A stretch of DNA of 64,000 bases from Acidobacteriota bacterium (GCA_027307335.1 DAHUXD010000044.1:124001-188000), one strand, 5' to 3'. Shown: positions 40,675 to 51,115, counted from the stretch's first letter. Numbers and translations: made by a program. The notes: generated by a model not told the origin, from the sequence alone.

Positions 40675-41979
40675 ATGACAAACCTCCTCGCGGTTCCCGC
40701 CCTCGCGGGACTCCTCGCCATGCCCGCCGCCTCCGGCTCGCCCGCGATCGCCCCGATCGACGCGCTCTACCCGGACCTCGCGGCCTTCTACCAGGACCTG
40801 CACCGGAATCCCGAGCTCTCGCGCCACGAGGAGAAGACGTCGGCGAAGGTCGCCGACCGCCTGCGCGCGCTCGGCTACGCGGTGACGGATCACGTCGGCG
40901 GCTTCGGTGTCGTCGGCGTGATGAAGAACGGCAAGGGCCCGACGCTCCTGATCCGCGCCGACATGGACGCGCTGCCGGTCGAGGAGAAGACGGGGCTGCC
41001 GTACGCGTCGACCGTGCGCGTGAAGAACGACGCGGGCGAGACGGTGCCGGTGATGCACGCCTGCGGCCACGACGTCCACATGACCTCGCTCGTCGGCGCG
41101 GCGGCGCTCCTCGCGAAGGCGAAGAGCCTCTGGCGCGGCACGCTCGTTCTCGTGGGCCAGCCGGCCGAAGAGGGCGGACCGGGATCGACGGCGATGCTCG
41201 CGGACGGGTTCCTCACGCGCTTTCCCAAACCGGACTTCGCGATCGCCCTCCACGACGACAACCGGCTTCCGGCCGGTCAGATGGGCTACGCCCCGGGATT
41301 CGCCTATGCCAACTCCGACACCGTCGCGATCACGATCTACGGCCGCGGCGGCCACGGCTCCGCGCCGCAGAACACGATCGACCCGATCGTCATCGCCGCG
41401 CGCACCGTGCTCGCCCTGCAGACGGTCGTCTCCCGCGAGAACAACCCGCTCGACCCGGTGGTCGTCACCGTCGGCACGATCCACGGCGGCACGAAGAGCA
41501 ACATCATCCCGGAGGAGGTCAAGCTGCAGCTGACGGTCCGGAGCTACAAGGAGGAGGCCCGGAGGCGCGCTCTTGCCGCCATCGAGCGGATCGCGAAGGC
41601 CGAGGCCGCCGCCGCGGGAGCCCCGAGGGAGCCGCTCGTGGAAATCGAGAAGGGATTCGGCGCGAACTACAACGATCCGGCGCTGACGCAGCGGGTCGCG
41701 AAGGCGCTCGCCGCCGCCTTCGGCAAGGAACGCGTCAGGGAGCTGCCGCCGGTCATGGCCTCCGAGGACTTCGGGGAGTTCGGGCGCGCCGCGAACGTCC
41801 CCTATCTCGAGTTCTGGCTCGGCGCGACGCCGGTCGCCAGGTACGAGGCCGCGCATGGGGACGTCACGAAGCTGCCGGGCCCGCACTCCTCGGAGTGGGC
41901 GCCGGATCCCGAGCCGACGCTGAAGACCGGCGCCGCCGCCCTGACGATCGCGGCCATCGAGCTCCTGCCCCGGCGCTGA
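40675..41979 (+). CDS. M20-family amidohydrolase (hippurate/N-acyl-amino acid type), exported
   Basis: A 434-aa M20D-type metal-dependent amidohydrolase that cleaves N-acyl amino acids or similar amides. It has a short signal-like N-terminus (NLLAVPALAGLLAMPAASG). Metal-site segments are LHRNPELSRHE, IRADMDALPVEE, MHACGHDVHMTSLVG, GQPAEEGGPGS, an ALHDDN histidine and LPGPHSSEWAPD. A dimerisation domain (IYGRGGHGSAPQNTIDP) is present. It is divergent from the AmpG-like gene across a 29-nt gap; a TACGAT box ends 12 nt before the ATG. Confidence 0.9.
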   Translation: MTNLLAVPALAGLLAMPAASGSPAIAPIDALYPDLAAFYQDLHRNPELSRHEEKTSAKVADRLRALGYAVTDHVGGFGVVGVMKNGKGPTLLIRADMDALPVEEKTGLPYASTVRVKNDAGETVPVMHACGHDVHMTSLVGAAALLAKAKSLWRGTLVLVGQPAEEGGPGSTAMLADGFLTRFPKPDFAIALHDDNRLPAGQMGYAPGFAYANSDTVAITIYGRGGHGSAPQNTIDPIVIAARTVLALQTVVSRENNPLDPVVVTVGTIHGGTKSNIIPEEVKLQLTVRSYKEEARRRALAAIERIAKAEAAAAGAPREPLVEIEKGFGANYNDPALTQRVAKALAAAFGKERVRELPPVMASEDFGEFGRAANVPYLEFWLGATPVARYEAAHGDVTKLPGPHSSEWAPDPEPTLKTGAAALTIAAIELLPRR

Positions 41980-42059
41980 GCGGTCTCCCTCCCCTCCCCG
42001 GCCGCCCCGCCCCGGCCCGCCCGGCACGGAAGGTGCAGTCACGCGGGCAGGAGGTTGCC

Positions 42060-42263
42060 ATGAACAGAGACGAACGCGACGGCAAGATCGAGGAGCTCAA
42101 GGGCACCGTCAAGGAGACTGCCGGCCGGATCACGAAGAAGCCCGATCTGGAGCAGGAGGGCGCCGAAGAGCGCGCCGCCGGCAAGGCCCGGCACGATTAC
42201 GGCGAAGCCCGACGCGAGGTCGGCGAATCCGTCGAAGACCTGGGAAAAGAAATCAAACGCTGA
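42060..42263 (+). CDS. CsbD family stress protein
   Basis: A 67-aa hydrophilic protein of the CsbD family, small helical proteins induced in general stress. It starts MNRDERDGKIEELKGTVKE with the family motif KGTVKETAGRITKKPDLEQEG. An AGGAGG site lies 7-8 nt before the ATG. It lies 80 nt downstream of the M20 gene and 44 nt upstream of speA. Biochemical role unknown for the family. Confidence 0.9.
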   Translation: MNRDERDGKIEELKGTVKETAGRITKKPDLEQEGAEERAAGKARHDYGEARREVGESVEDLGKEIKR

Positions 42264-42295
42264 CGCGGCCCTCGCGGGGGGCGCCCGCTGTGCTT

Positions 42296-42301
42296 TAGGA
42301 T
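42296..42301 (+). promoter_or_regulatory. Leaderless-type -10 box TAGGAT for speA
   Basis: TAGGAT occupies exactly -12 to -7 relative to the speA ATG (42308), and no ribosome-binding sequence is visible. The A of the ATG would be the transcription start. Confidence 0.5.
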
Positions 42302-42307
42302 CTGCCG

Positions 42308-44256
<1,949 letters not shown>

Positions 44257-44260
<4 letters not shown>

Positions 44261-45366
44261 GGCCCGTCCCGGCGGCGCTCGCGGCCGTCCTGCTCGCTGT
44301 GGCGGCGGCGACCGCCGCGGCCGCGCCGCCCGAGACCGCGCGCCTCGCCAACCGCGTCTGGCGCGTCGGGATCTTCGAGGCGCCGCCCTACACGTGGCGG
44401 GCGGAGAACGGCGAGTGGCGCGGCCTCCTCGTCGAGGTCTGGAAGCACGTCGCCGAGGAGCTCAACCTCTCCTACCGCTTCGGCGAGGCGAACGCCGACA
44501 CGATTCTCGACGACCTCGCGCACGACCGCCTCGACATCGCGGTGGCGCCCTTCGCCATCACGCTCGACAGGGAGCGGACCGTCGACTTCACGCACGGGTT
44601 TCTCCGCGCGCAGACCGGCATTGCGGTGCGCCGCGGCGGCGACGAGGAACGGTGGACCTCGGTGGCCCGCGCGCTGGCGACGCGAACGGCGCTGCGCCTG
44701 TATCTCGGCATCGTCCTCCTGGTCTTCCTGGCCGGCTTCGTCATCTGGTTGCTCGAGCACCGACGCAATCCGGAGTTCGGAGGCCGGCCGTCGCAGGGCA
44801 TCGGTTCCGGGGTGTGGTGGTCGGGCGTGACGACCGTCGCGGTCGGCTACGGCGACAAGGTGCCGATCACGTTCTGGGGACGCGTAACCGGACTGCTCTG
44901 GATGTCGATCAGCCTCATCCTCGTCACGGCGTTCACCGCGTTCGTGACCGCGAAGCTGGCCGTCGCCGAGTTCGGCCGCGTCGTGGACGCGTCGACCCTG
45001 CGCAACGGCATCGTCGGCACGGTCGAGGGCGCGGCCGTGGGAGAGCTCCTCCGCCACGAGCGGCTCCGGCATCGCGTCTACGCGTCCATTCCGAAGGCCC
45101 TCGACGCGCTGCGCGACGGCGAGGTCGCTGCCGTCGTCTGGGACGTGACGGTGCTCGACTACTACGTCCAGCGCGACGCGCGGCGGGACCTCGAGGTCCT
45201 CCCCTCCACCTTCGACCACCAGATGCTGGCCTTCCCCGTCCCCGACGGCAGCCCGCTGCGGGACCCGATCGATGACGCCCTGCGCCGCTTCCTCGCGCTG
45301 CCCGGCTGGCAGGACCTCCAGGATCGCTACCTCGCGGCAGCGAGGCCGGAGGCGCCCCGGCAGTGA
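44257..45366 (+). CDS. Glutamate-receptor-like (GluR0-type) potassium channel subunit
   Basis: A 369-aa membrane receptor-channel. After a signal peptide (AALAAVLLAVAAATAAAA) comes the first lobe of a periplasmic amino-acid-binding domain (VWRVGIFEAPPYTW, LLVEVWKHVAEELN, LDIAVAPFAITLDRERTVDF). A pore block follows: helix YLGIVLLVFLAGFVIWLLE, the K+ selectivity filter VTTVAVGYGDKVP, and helix GLLWMSISLILVTAFTAFV. The second lobe resumes at STLRNGIVGTVEGAAVGELL. This lobe-pore-lobe order is that of cyanobacterial GluR0. Tetramers should open a K+ pore on ligand binding. Coupled to speA by an ATGA overlap. Confidence 0.9.
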
Positions 45367-45376
45367 CGGCTATGGA

Positions 45377-45441
45377 GGGTCAGGTCTCTGAATGTGTGAG
45401 TTCCAAAATATTGGAAGTCACGCTTTCAGAGACCTGACCCC
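45377..45441. repeat. GGGGTCAGG palindromic element, complete 65-bp copy
   Basis: A near-perfect hairpin: arms GGGTCAGGTCTCTGA and TCAGAGACCTGACCCC (15 bp perfect), then GTGTGAGTTCCAA paired with TTGGAAGTCACGC (11 of 13), with AATA at the tip. It lies between the convergent channel and glnK genes, could terminate both, and on the minus strand encodes the last residues and stop of the PII protein. Confidence 0.85.
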
Positions 45442-45791
45442 ATGCCGACCGGCGTGACCGCGGCCTGGTCTTCCTCGCCGGTGCGGATCCGGTAGACCTT
45501 CTCGACGGGCAGCACGAAGACCTTGCCGTCGCCGACCGAGCCGGTGCGGGCCGAGGCGAGGATCGCGCGCACCGTCGGCTCGACGAAGTGGTCGGACACG
45601 CCGATCTCGAGACGGACCTTCTCGGCGAGCTCCATCTTCACCGTCGTGCCGCGATAGGTCTCGACGCGCTCGGTCTCGCCGCCGTGGCCCTCGACGCGGT
45701 GGAGCGTCAGGCCGCGCACCTCCGCCCGGAAGAGCGCCTCCAGGACGTCGGGCAGCTTTTCGGGGCGGACGACGGCAACGACGAGCTTCAG
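45426..45791 (-). CDS. glnK: PII-type signal protein, CTG start
   Basis: A 121-aa PII regulator. The N-terminus (M)KLVVAVVRPEKLPDVLEAL fits the family only if translation starts at CTG 45791, which overlaps the amt stop (CTGA) and has GGAGGGG 8 nt upstream. The ATP-binding signature ARTGSVGDGKVFVLPVEKVYRIRTGE is intact. In the T-loop the segment reads YRGTTVKMELAEK, so the usual tyrosine (Tyr51) is absent and classical uridylylation cannot occur there. It probably senses ATP/ADP and 2-oxoglutarate and plugs Amt. The C-terminal GSGL and stop come from the palindromic element at 45377-45441. Confidence 0.9.
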   Translation of the reverse strand: MKLVVAVVRPEKLPDVLEALFRAEVRGLTLHRVEGHGGETERVETYRGTTVKMELAEKVRLEIGVSDHFVEPTVRAILASARTGSVGDGKVFVLPVEKVYRIRTGEEDQAAVTPVGMGSGL

Positions 45792-47074
45792 AGGCCGGAC
45801 CCCTCCGCCGCCGCCGGCTCGGGCAGGGCCAACCCGGCGGTCGGCGCTTCGGGCAGCACGAGGATCGCGCCTTCGCCGCGCGCGTACGCCTCCTCGCCGT
45901 GCTGGGTGACGTCGAGGCCGAGGCCCTCCTCGCGAGCGGTGGCGCGGAGCGGCGCGAAGGCGCCGACGAGCTTGAGCAGGCCGAACGTGGCGGCGCCGCT
46001 GTAGAGAGCCACCGCGAGCACGCTCGCCGCCTGGATTGCGAGCTGGCGCGGGTTCCCGAAGAGCAGCCCGTCCGCGGTCCCGTTCCAGGCCTTCTGCGCG
46101 AGCACGCCGGTCAGCAGCGCGCCGACCGAGCCGCCGAGGCCGTGCGCGGCGACGACGTCGAGCGAGTCGTCGAGCCGCGTGCGGGCGCGGTAGAGCAGCG
46201 CGAAGTAGCTCGGGAAGGCGGCGACGCCGCCGAGCAGGATCGCCGAGACCGGGCTGACGTAGCCGGCCGCCGGCGTGATCGCGACGAGCCCGACGACGGC
46301 CGCGGTGGCCGCGCCCACCGCCGTCGCGCGCCCCGTGCGCGCGAAATCGAGGAGCGTCCAGACGACGAGCGTCGCCGCCGGGGCGAACATCGTGTTGACG
46401 AACGCGAGCGCGGCGGGCCCGTTCGCGGCGAGCGCGCTGCCGCCGTTGAAGCCGAACCAGCCGAACCAGAGGAGCCCCGCGCCGAGGAGCGTGAACGGCA
46501 CGTGGTGCGGGAGGACGGCCTGGCGGGCGTAGTCCTTGCGCGGCCCGAGCACGAGCGCCGCGACGAGCGCCGCCGCCCCCGCGTTGATGTGCACGACCGT
46601 CCCGCCGGCGAAGTCCAGCGCGCCGAGCCGGCCCAGAAACCCGCCGCCCCAGACCCAGTGCGCGACCGGCGCGTACACGACGAGGCCCCAGAGCGTCAGG
46701 AACGCCAGGTACGGGCCGAATCGCATGCGTTCGACGATCGCCCCGGAGATCAGCGCCGCGGTGATGATCGCGAACGTCCCCTGGAACGCCATGAAGAGCA
46801 GCTGGGGCACCGTGCCCTGCGGCTCGAGGCCCACGCCCTTCAGGAGGACCCGGGAGAACCCTCCGGCGAAGTCGGTCCCCGGAGCGAACGCGATCGAGTA
46901 GCCGACGAGCGCCCACCCCACGCCGACGAAGCCGAGCGAGGCGACGCTCATCATCATCGTGTTCAGCGCGTTCTTCGAGCGGACGAGCCCCCCGTAGAAG
47001 AAGCCGAGCGCGGGAGTCATCAGGAGGACGAGGGCCGTCGAAACCAGCAGCCAGGCGGTGTCGGCTTTGTCCAT
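45788..47074 (-). CDS. amt: Ammonium transporter Amt
   Basis: A 428-aa ammonium channel of the Amt/MEP/Rh family. Starts MDKADTAWLLVSTALVLLM, then PALGFFYGGLVRSKNALN, ALISGAIVERM, WGGGFLGRLGALDFAGGTVVHI (pore His region) and the second pore His in VVAAHGLGGSVGALL. About 11 membrane segments are visible. A weak TACCCT box ends 7 nt before the ATG, which suggests a leaderless mRNA. The C-terminal tail (PEAPTAGLALPEPAAAEGSGL) is unusual and ends in the same GSGL-stop as the PII protein that follows. Forms an operon with glnK; amt is first. Confidence 0.95.
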   Translation of the reverse strand: MDKADTAWLLVSTALVLLMTPALGFFYGGLVRSKNALNTMMMSVASLGFVGVGWALVGYSIAFAPGTDFAGGFSRVLLKGVGLEPQGTVPQLLFMAFQGTFAIITAALISGAIVERMRFGPYLAFLTLWGLVVYAPVAHWVWGGGFLGRLGALDFAGGTVVHINAGAAALVAALVLGPRKDYARQAVLPHHVPFTLLGAGLLWFGWFGFNGGSALAANGPAALAFVNTMFAPAATLVVWTLLDFARTGRATAVGAATAAVVGLVAITPAAGYVSPVSAILLGGVAAFPSYFALLYRARTRLDDSLDVVAAHGLGGSVGALLTGVLAQKAWNGTADGLLFGNPRQLAIQAASVLAVALYSGAATFGLLKLVGAFAPLRATAREEGLGLDVTQHGEEAYARGEGAILVLPEAPTAGLALPEPAAAEGSGL

Positions 47075-47149
47075 GGGCCGAGGGTACCAGAACCTCTGGA
47101 CCGGTGATCACGACAAACTGCACACGAGGCAGATTTCTAGAGTCAATCA

Positions 47150-47471
47150 GTTGAAATCGCCACCGATTCCGGCGATATGCACTTCAATTTGTGCATTTGG
47201 AGCAAAAATGTCGAATCAGTCCTTCGCGAGCAGAACTCCTGCACGAACCGCACGGTGGCGTCGAACTGGAAGTCCCGGTGCACCGCGAAGAGCGGCTTCC
47301 GGATCGTTTTCGGCGTCGTTCATCGGCGCGATCCGCTCCAGGGACGCCCGCATCTTCGGATCGCGCTCGTCGCCGTAGACGACGCGCCGCCGGTCCCGGC
47401 GATACGCGGACGTTGCGGTGCTCCTGGAGGGTGGTGACGGCGAGGGCCGGGAAAGGTTATGGGCAGGAACG
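47150..47471 (-). pseudogene. Low-GC patch with possible decayed gene fragment
   Basis: The 397 nt between amt and the next gene are less GC-rich at about 47100-47240 and hold no convincing intact gene. On the minus strand, natural-looking protein appears in pieces in different frames: YRRDRRRVVYGDERDPKMRA (about 47400-47340), then LFAVHRDFQFDATVRFVQEF (about 47293-47235). This suggests a frameshifted remnant that I cannot identify. A TGCAC-TTCAATT-TGTGCA inverted repeat lies at about 47179-47196. Confidence 0.3.
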
Positions 47472-48584
47472 CTAAGGAGACCAATCGCCGACCGGATAGA
47501 GCGTCGGCCCGACCGGATCGCAGTCGGCGAGGTCGCCGCCGACGTGGAGCCACCCGGAGCGGTACCAGAGGACGACGTCCCCGTTCAGCGCCTCGTTGTT
47601 CAGCCACGGCGAGAAGTCGACCGGGCAGTTGCCGAGGCCGTGACCGTCGTCGATCTCGTTCGCGTGGTAGAGCAGCGCCCACAGGTCGCCCTCTGAGAAC
47701 TCGTCCGCGGGCAGGGCCGTCTCGGCGCCGGGCACGAGGCGATAGCCGCGCTTCGCCGCCGGATCGGTCACGGACCACGTGATGCCCGGGTAGTTGACGA
47801 GCCGCATCGTCTCGGTCTCGAGGGTCTCGATGCGGGGCCGCGGACCCGGACGGCCAGGCGAGGCTCCCGCCGCCGGATTCGGTCCCTCCGTGACGATGTT
47901 CGGCACCGCGCCGTCGATGTCGAAGTCGAAGCGCCAGTAGGCGTGGTGCTTGTGGGTGCAACTGACGCAGCCCGCGTTGACCGCGGAGAACCCGAACACG
48001 GGCTCGATGCGGCCGTCGAGATAGAAGCGCCAGCGCATCGTGTAGCGGTACCAGCCGGCCTCGAACTGCGTGGTCAGCACGACCCGGTCGACGTAGCTCT
48101 CGATCGCGACGCCGTCGAAGCAGTTCGGCTGCCCCTGCTGGCAGACGTCCTGTCCGCCGCCGACGTCGCAGACGGTCTGCGCCGGCACGGTCGGCTCGGC
48201 CAGGAGATGCGGCGTCACGATGTTGTTGGCCAGGAAATAGTCCTGCTGGTATTCCCAGTCGCGGTAGCAGTCGCAGCCGCAGCTCGTCTGGACGTACTGC
48301 ACGTTGAGCATGGGCACGTGGGCGCGCTTGAGCACCATGTGGCCGTTGTAGGAGACGTCGCGGATCTCGAGCGCCGACCCGTTCGAGCCGCTGCTCTCGC
48401 AGGGGCGCAGCCAGGAGATCTGCCACACCGGATTGCCGGCGGGCCAGGAGATCGTCTGGGGGCCGTAGCAGGTGTTGCCCGGACAGCTCGGGCACGTGGA
48501 CAGCGGCGAGGCGGGCGCCGCGGCGGCGACCGCCGAAGCGCCGAGGACGGCGAGCGCGAGACAGAAGGCGCGGACGGGGGTCAC
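47472..48584 (-). CDS. Exported cysteine-rich protein resembling a copper amine oxidase C-terminal domain
   Basis: A 370-aa exported protein. GTG 48584 overlaps the upstream stop (GTGA) and starts TPVRAFCLALAVLGASAVAAA. It is rich in cysteines (STCPSCPGNTCYG, QTSCGCDCYRDW). The beta-rich body has YTMRWRFYLDGRIEPVFGF and CTHKHHAYWRFDFDIDG, which resemble the beta-sandwich and His-x-His copper site of copper amine oxidases, and NYPGITWSVTDPAAKRGYRL fits the tail of that fold. The topaquinone Asn-Tyr-Asp/Glu motif is not seen, so oxidase activity is doubtful. Pairs with 48581-49165. Confidence 0.7.
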   Translation of the reverse strand: MTPVRAFCLALAVLGASAVAAAAPASPLSTCPSCPGNTCYGPQTISWPAGNPVWQISWLRPCESSGSNGSALEIRDVSYNGHMVLKRAHVPMLNVQYVQTSCGCDCYRDWEYQQDYFLANNIVTPHLLAEPTVPAQTVCDVGGGQDVCQQGQPNCFDGVAIESYVDRVVLTTQFEAGWYRYTMRWRFYLDGRIEPVFGFSAVNAGCVSCTHKHHAYWRFDFDIDGAVPNIVTEGPNPAAGASPGRPGPRPRIETLETETMRLVNYPGITWSVTDPAAKRGYRLVPGAETALPADEFSEGDLWALLYHANEIDDGHGLGNCPVDFSPWLNNEALNGDVVLWYRSGWLHVGGDLADCDPVGPTLYPVGDWSP

Positions 48585-49165
48585 CGGGCCCTCCCCTCGG
48601 TCGCTCCCGGCGCGAAGTCGTCGTAGACGACGCGTTGCTTCACGAGATCCACGACGACCTGCCGGATCGTCCCCGCGCGGTCGGAGGACAGGAGGAACAC
48701 GCGCAGGCAGCGGCTTCCCGGGCCGCACGGCCTCCCGCGGCGCTCCGTCAGGATGAACCCGCCCTCGAAGACGACCTTGAAGCGCTTGAAGATCTTCGCG
48801 AACTCGGGGTCCTCGCGGACGAGACCGAAGGCTTCGTCGATCTCGACCTGCGACGGCGCCGGGTGACCGGGGCCGAGCGTGGTCGTGCCGAGCGGCTCCC
48901 CGTCGAGCGTCGAGTACGCCTCGTACCCGGCGCCCTTGTCGTAGTCGAAGAAGACCTGGACGCGCCGCGGCGTCTCCGCGCCGCCGGAGAGCTTGACCGT
49001 GTCCTCCCAGCTCCGGAGCAGGCGCAGCGGACGCGAGGTCTCCGTGACTTCGCGGCTCGACTGGGCGGCCGCGGGCGCGAGCGCCGTTGCGGCGGCCGCG
49101 AGGGCGGCCGCGGCGGCGAGAATCCACCGGCGCACGTACGACATGTCGGTCAGGGCGCTCGCCAT
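48581..49165 (-). CDS. Exported protein resembling amine oxidase N-terminal domains
   Basis: A 194-aa exported protein (alternative start 49144, MSYVRRWIL). A signal peptide (ILAAAAALAAAATALAPAAA) is followed by VQVFFDYDKGAGYEAYSTLD, APSQVEIDEAFGLVREDPEFAKIF and VVVDLVKQRVVYDDFAPG. These look like the N2/N3 alpha-beta domains of copper amine oxidases (helix, strand, then a valine-rich strand with a Val-Tyr-Asp turn). It overlaps the next gene by 4 nt, so the two may be the halves of a split amine-oxidase-like protein. This is inference from local pattern. Confidence 0.65.
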   Translation of the reverse strand: MASALTDMSYVRRWILAAAAALAAAATALAPAAAQSSREVTETSRPLRLLRSWEDTVKLSGGAETPRRVQVFFDYDKGAGYEAYSTLDGEPLGTTTLGPGHPAPSQVEIDEAFGLVREDPEFAKIFKRFKVVFEGGFILTERRGRPCGPGSRCLRVFLLSSDRAGTIRQVVVDLVKQRVVYDDFAPGATEGRAR

Positions 49166-49196
49166 GCTAGCAAAGGCCGCCCCGGAAAGCGCCGCC

Positions 49197-50858
49197 TCAG
49201 TGGGGGGCCGGCGTGGGCGTGGCCATCGGCGCGGTCGCCCGGGCGGCCTCTTCCGCCTTCTTCTCCGTCGGCGTCGGCTCTTCCTTCGGCACGGGCTTGC
49301 GCGGGAACATCGCGTCGCGCATCGCCGCTTCGTAGACGAAGGACGCCATCACGACCGAGGCCTGCATCAGGTCTTCCTTCACCAGGCGCTCGTAGAGGTC
49401 CATGTTCGTGTGGTGCGTCCGCGTCTCGTAGTCGAGCTGATCCTGGATGAACTGGAAGCCCGGCAGACCCACCTGGTCGAACGACTCGTGGTCGGTGCCG
49501 CCCGTGCGGTTGAGGGTCACGGTCGTGGCGCCGAGGTCGTGAAAAGGCTCGAGCCACGTCCGGAAGATCGCGGCCGCGGCGGAGTTCTCCTCGGCGTAGA
49601 TGCCGCGGATCTTGCCGGACCCGTTGTCGAGGTTGAAGTAGACCGAGAGCTTCGAGAACTCGGGCTTGAGGGTCAGCGGCCACTTCTCCTTGCGCCGGTA
49701 CCAGGGAAGCTCCTCTTCCTCCTTCGTCAGCTTGGGACGGGAGGCGAAGTGCTGGTCCACGTAGGCGCGGGAACCGTAGAGCCCCTGCTCCTCGCCGCTC
49801 CACAGCGCGACGCGGATCGTGCGGCGGGGGTGCAGGTTCAACGTCTTCAGCAGGCGCACGACTTCCATCGCCACGACCGAGCCGGCGCCGTTGTCGGTCG
49901 CACCGGTCCCGCCGTGCCAGGAGTCGAGGTGGGCGCCGAGCATGACGACCTCGTCCTTCTTGTCGGTGCCCGGGATCTCGGCGACCGTGTTCCACTGCAT
50001 CTGGTCCTGCTCGATGAACGTCGTCTTCACGTCCATCTCGATCTCGACGGGGACCTTGCGGTCGAGAAGGCGCGCGACGCGGCCGAAGTGCTCGGACTCC
50101 ATCGAGAGCGAGGGATAGGCCGGGATCATGCGCGACATCTTGTAGTCGTCGCCGACGCCCTGCACCGCGAGCGTGCCGTAGTCGCCGCGGCCGTCGTCGA
50201 CGAGCGCGAGCGGCTTCTCGTCCTTCAGAAACTCGTCCACGGCGCGCCGCAGCTCCCGGCGCTTCATGTACTCGTCCCGGTTGTAGCGGGGCGGCCCGCC
50301 CGGCATCTCGTACTGCGCCTGCTTCTGGAGGTCCTTCTCGTCGAAGCGCTCGAGCTCGGGCTTCTCGTTCGGCTTCGACGGCCGGATCTCGCCGTAGAAG
50401 ACGATCTTTCCGGCGAAGCTGCCCTTCAGCTTCTCGAGCTCGTCCTTCGACTTGATGTTCAGCCGGACGGCCTGACCGCGGACGGTGCCGCTCGTCCCCC
50501 TCGTCCATGCGACCGGCATCGCGAGAAGCTCGGCGTGGTCGGGCGCCGTCATGCGGATCGCGCAGGCCTGGTAGGACCAGCCACGACCGAACGGCCCCCA
50601 CTGCTCGAGGTGGGCGTTCGAGAGGCCCCACTCGGCGAACTTCGACCGTGTCCACTCGTTCGCCTCCTTCATCTGGGGCGAGCCGGTCAGGCGCGGCCCG
50701 ATCCGGTCCATGAGCTCGCTCGCGGTGTCCATGACCTGCGAGTGATGGAACTCCTCCAGCCGGATCCGGGTGATCGTGTCGTAGTCGACGCGCTCCTCGC
50801 CGGGGAGCGCCGGAATCGCGAGGCCGAGCAGGCAGACGAATGCGGCGAGACGCTTCAA
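49197..50858 (-). CDS. Secreted M28-family carboxypeptidase-Q-like peptidase, TTG start
   Basis: A 553-aa zinc peptidase. An AGGAGG site 7 nt upstream fixes the unusual TTG start at 50858: (M)KRLAAFVCLLGLAIPALPG. Zinc-site motifs are MLGAHLDSWHGGTGATDNGAG, RVALWSGEEQGLYGS, GGTDHESFDQVGLPGF and THHTNMDLYERL. A PA-type insert (VRLNIKSKDELEKLKG, KIVFYGEIRPS) precedes the catalytic half. The C-terminal tail is Pro/Lys/Glu-rich. Architecture matches carboxypeptidase Q and similar secreted M28 enzymes. It is followed by the amine-oxidase-like pair but with a gap, so not clearly one operon. Confidence 0.9.
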   Translation of the reverse strand: MKRLAAFVCLLGLAIPALPGEERVDYDTITRIRLEEFHHSQVMDTASELMDRIGPRLTGSPQMKEANEWTRSKFAEWGLSNAHLEQWGPFGRGWSYQACAIRMTAPDHAELLAMPVAWTRGTSGTVRGQAVRLNIKSKDELEKLKGSFAGKIVFYGEIRPSKPNEKPELERFDEKDLQKQAQYEMPGGPPRYNRDEYMKRRELRRAVDEFLKDEKPLALVDDGRGDYGTLAVQGVGDDYKMSRMIPAYPSLSMESEHFGRVARLLDRKVPVEIEMDVKTTFIEQDQMQWNTVAEIPGTDKKDEVVMLGAHLDSWHGGTGATDNGAGSVVAMEVVRLLKTLNLHPRRTIRVALWSGEEQGLYGSRAYVDQHFASRPKLTKEEEELPWYRRKEKWPLTLKPEFSKLSVYFNLDNGSGKIRGIYAEENSAAAAIFRTWLEPFHDLGATTVTLNRTGGTDHESFDQVGLPGFQFIQDQLDYETRTHHTNMDLYERLVKEDLMQASVVMASFVYEAAMRDAMFPRKPVPKEEPTPTEKKAEEAARATAPMATPTPAPH

Positions 50859-51013
50859 GGAAACACCTCCTGTCGGGAGCCGCGGCACGGTACCACCGGC
50901 CGTTTTCGGGGGTCAAATCGGGGTGAAGCCGGGACCGTCCTCTCCTGCGCCCGCCCCCTCCCCTGAACGGGAAACGGCGGCTCGTGCGTTTCGATTACAA
51001 CCGGACGGAGCGG

Positions 51014-51115
51014 CTATCGGAGGCCGTCGGCGACGAAGAGCTCGGACGAGTACCGGTGATGCGTATAGATGCAGATCTGGCCGTCCGACGCGAAGTGCGC
51101 CGTTCCGATGCCGCC
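51014..51115 (-). pseudogene. C-terminal relic of a Ser/Thr kinase propeller gene
   Basis: On the minus strand a short frame ends at a TAG (51014-51016) and reads GIGTAHFASDGQICIYTHH, then RYSSELFVADGLR. It closely follows the C-terminus of the kinase at 2932 ([17 protein letters not shown], then [10 protein letters not shown]). Nothing of the kinase or propeller continues upstream; only about 33 residues are left. It is a truncated copy, not an expressed gene. Confidence 0.6.

Noticed and set aside
47058-47475. Small plus-strand frames of 86-106 codons upstream of 47472
   Set aside because: Three overlapping frames with no ribosome site, no family features and frame-inconsistent composition.
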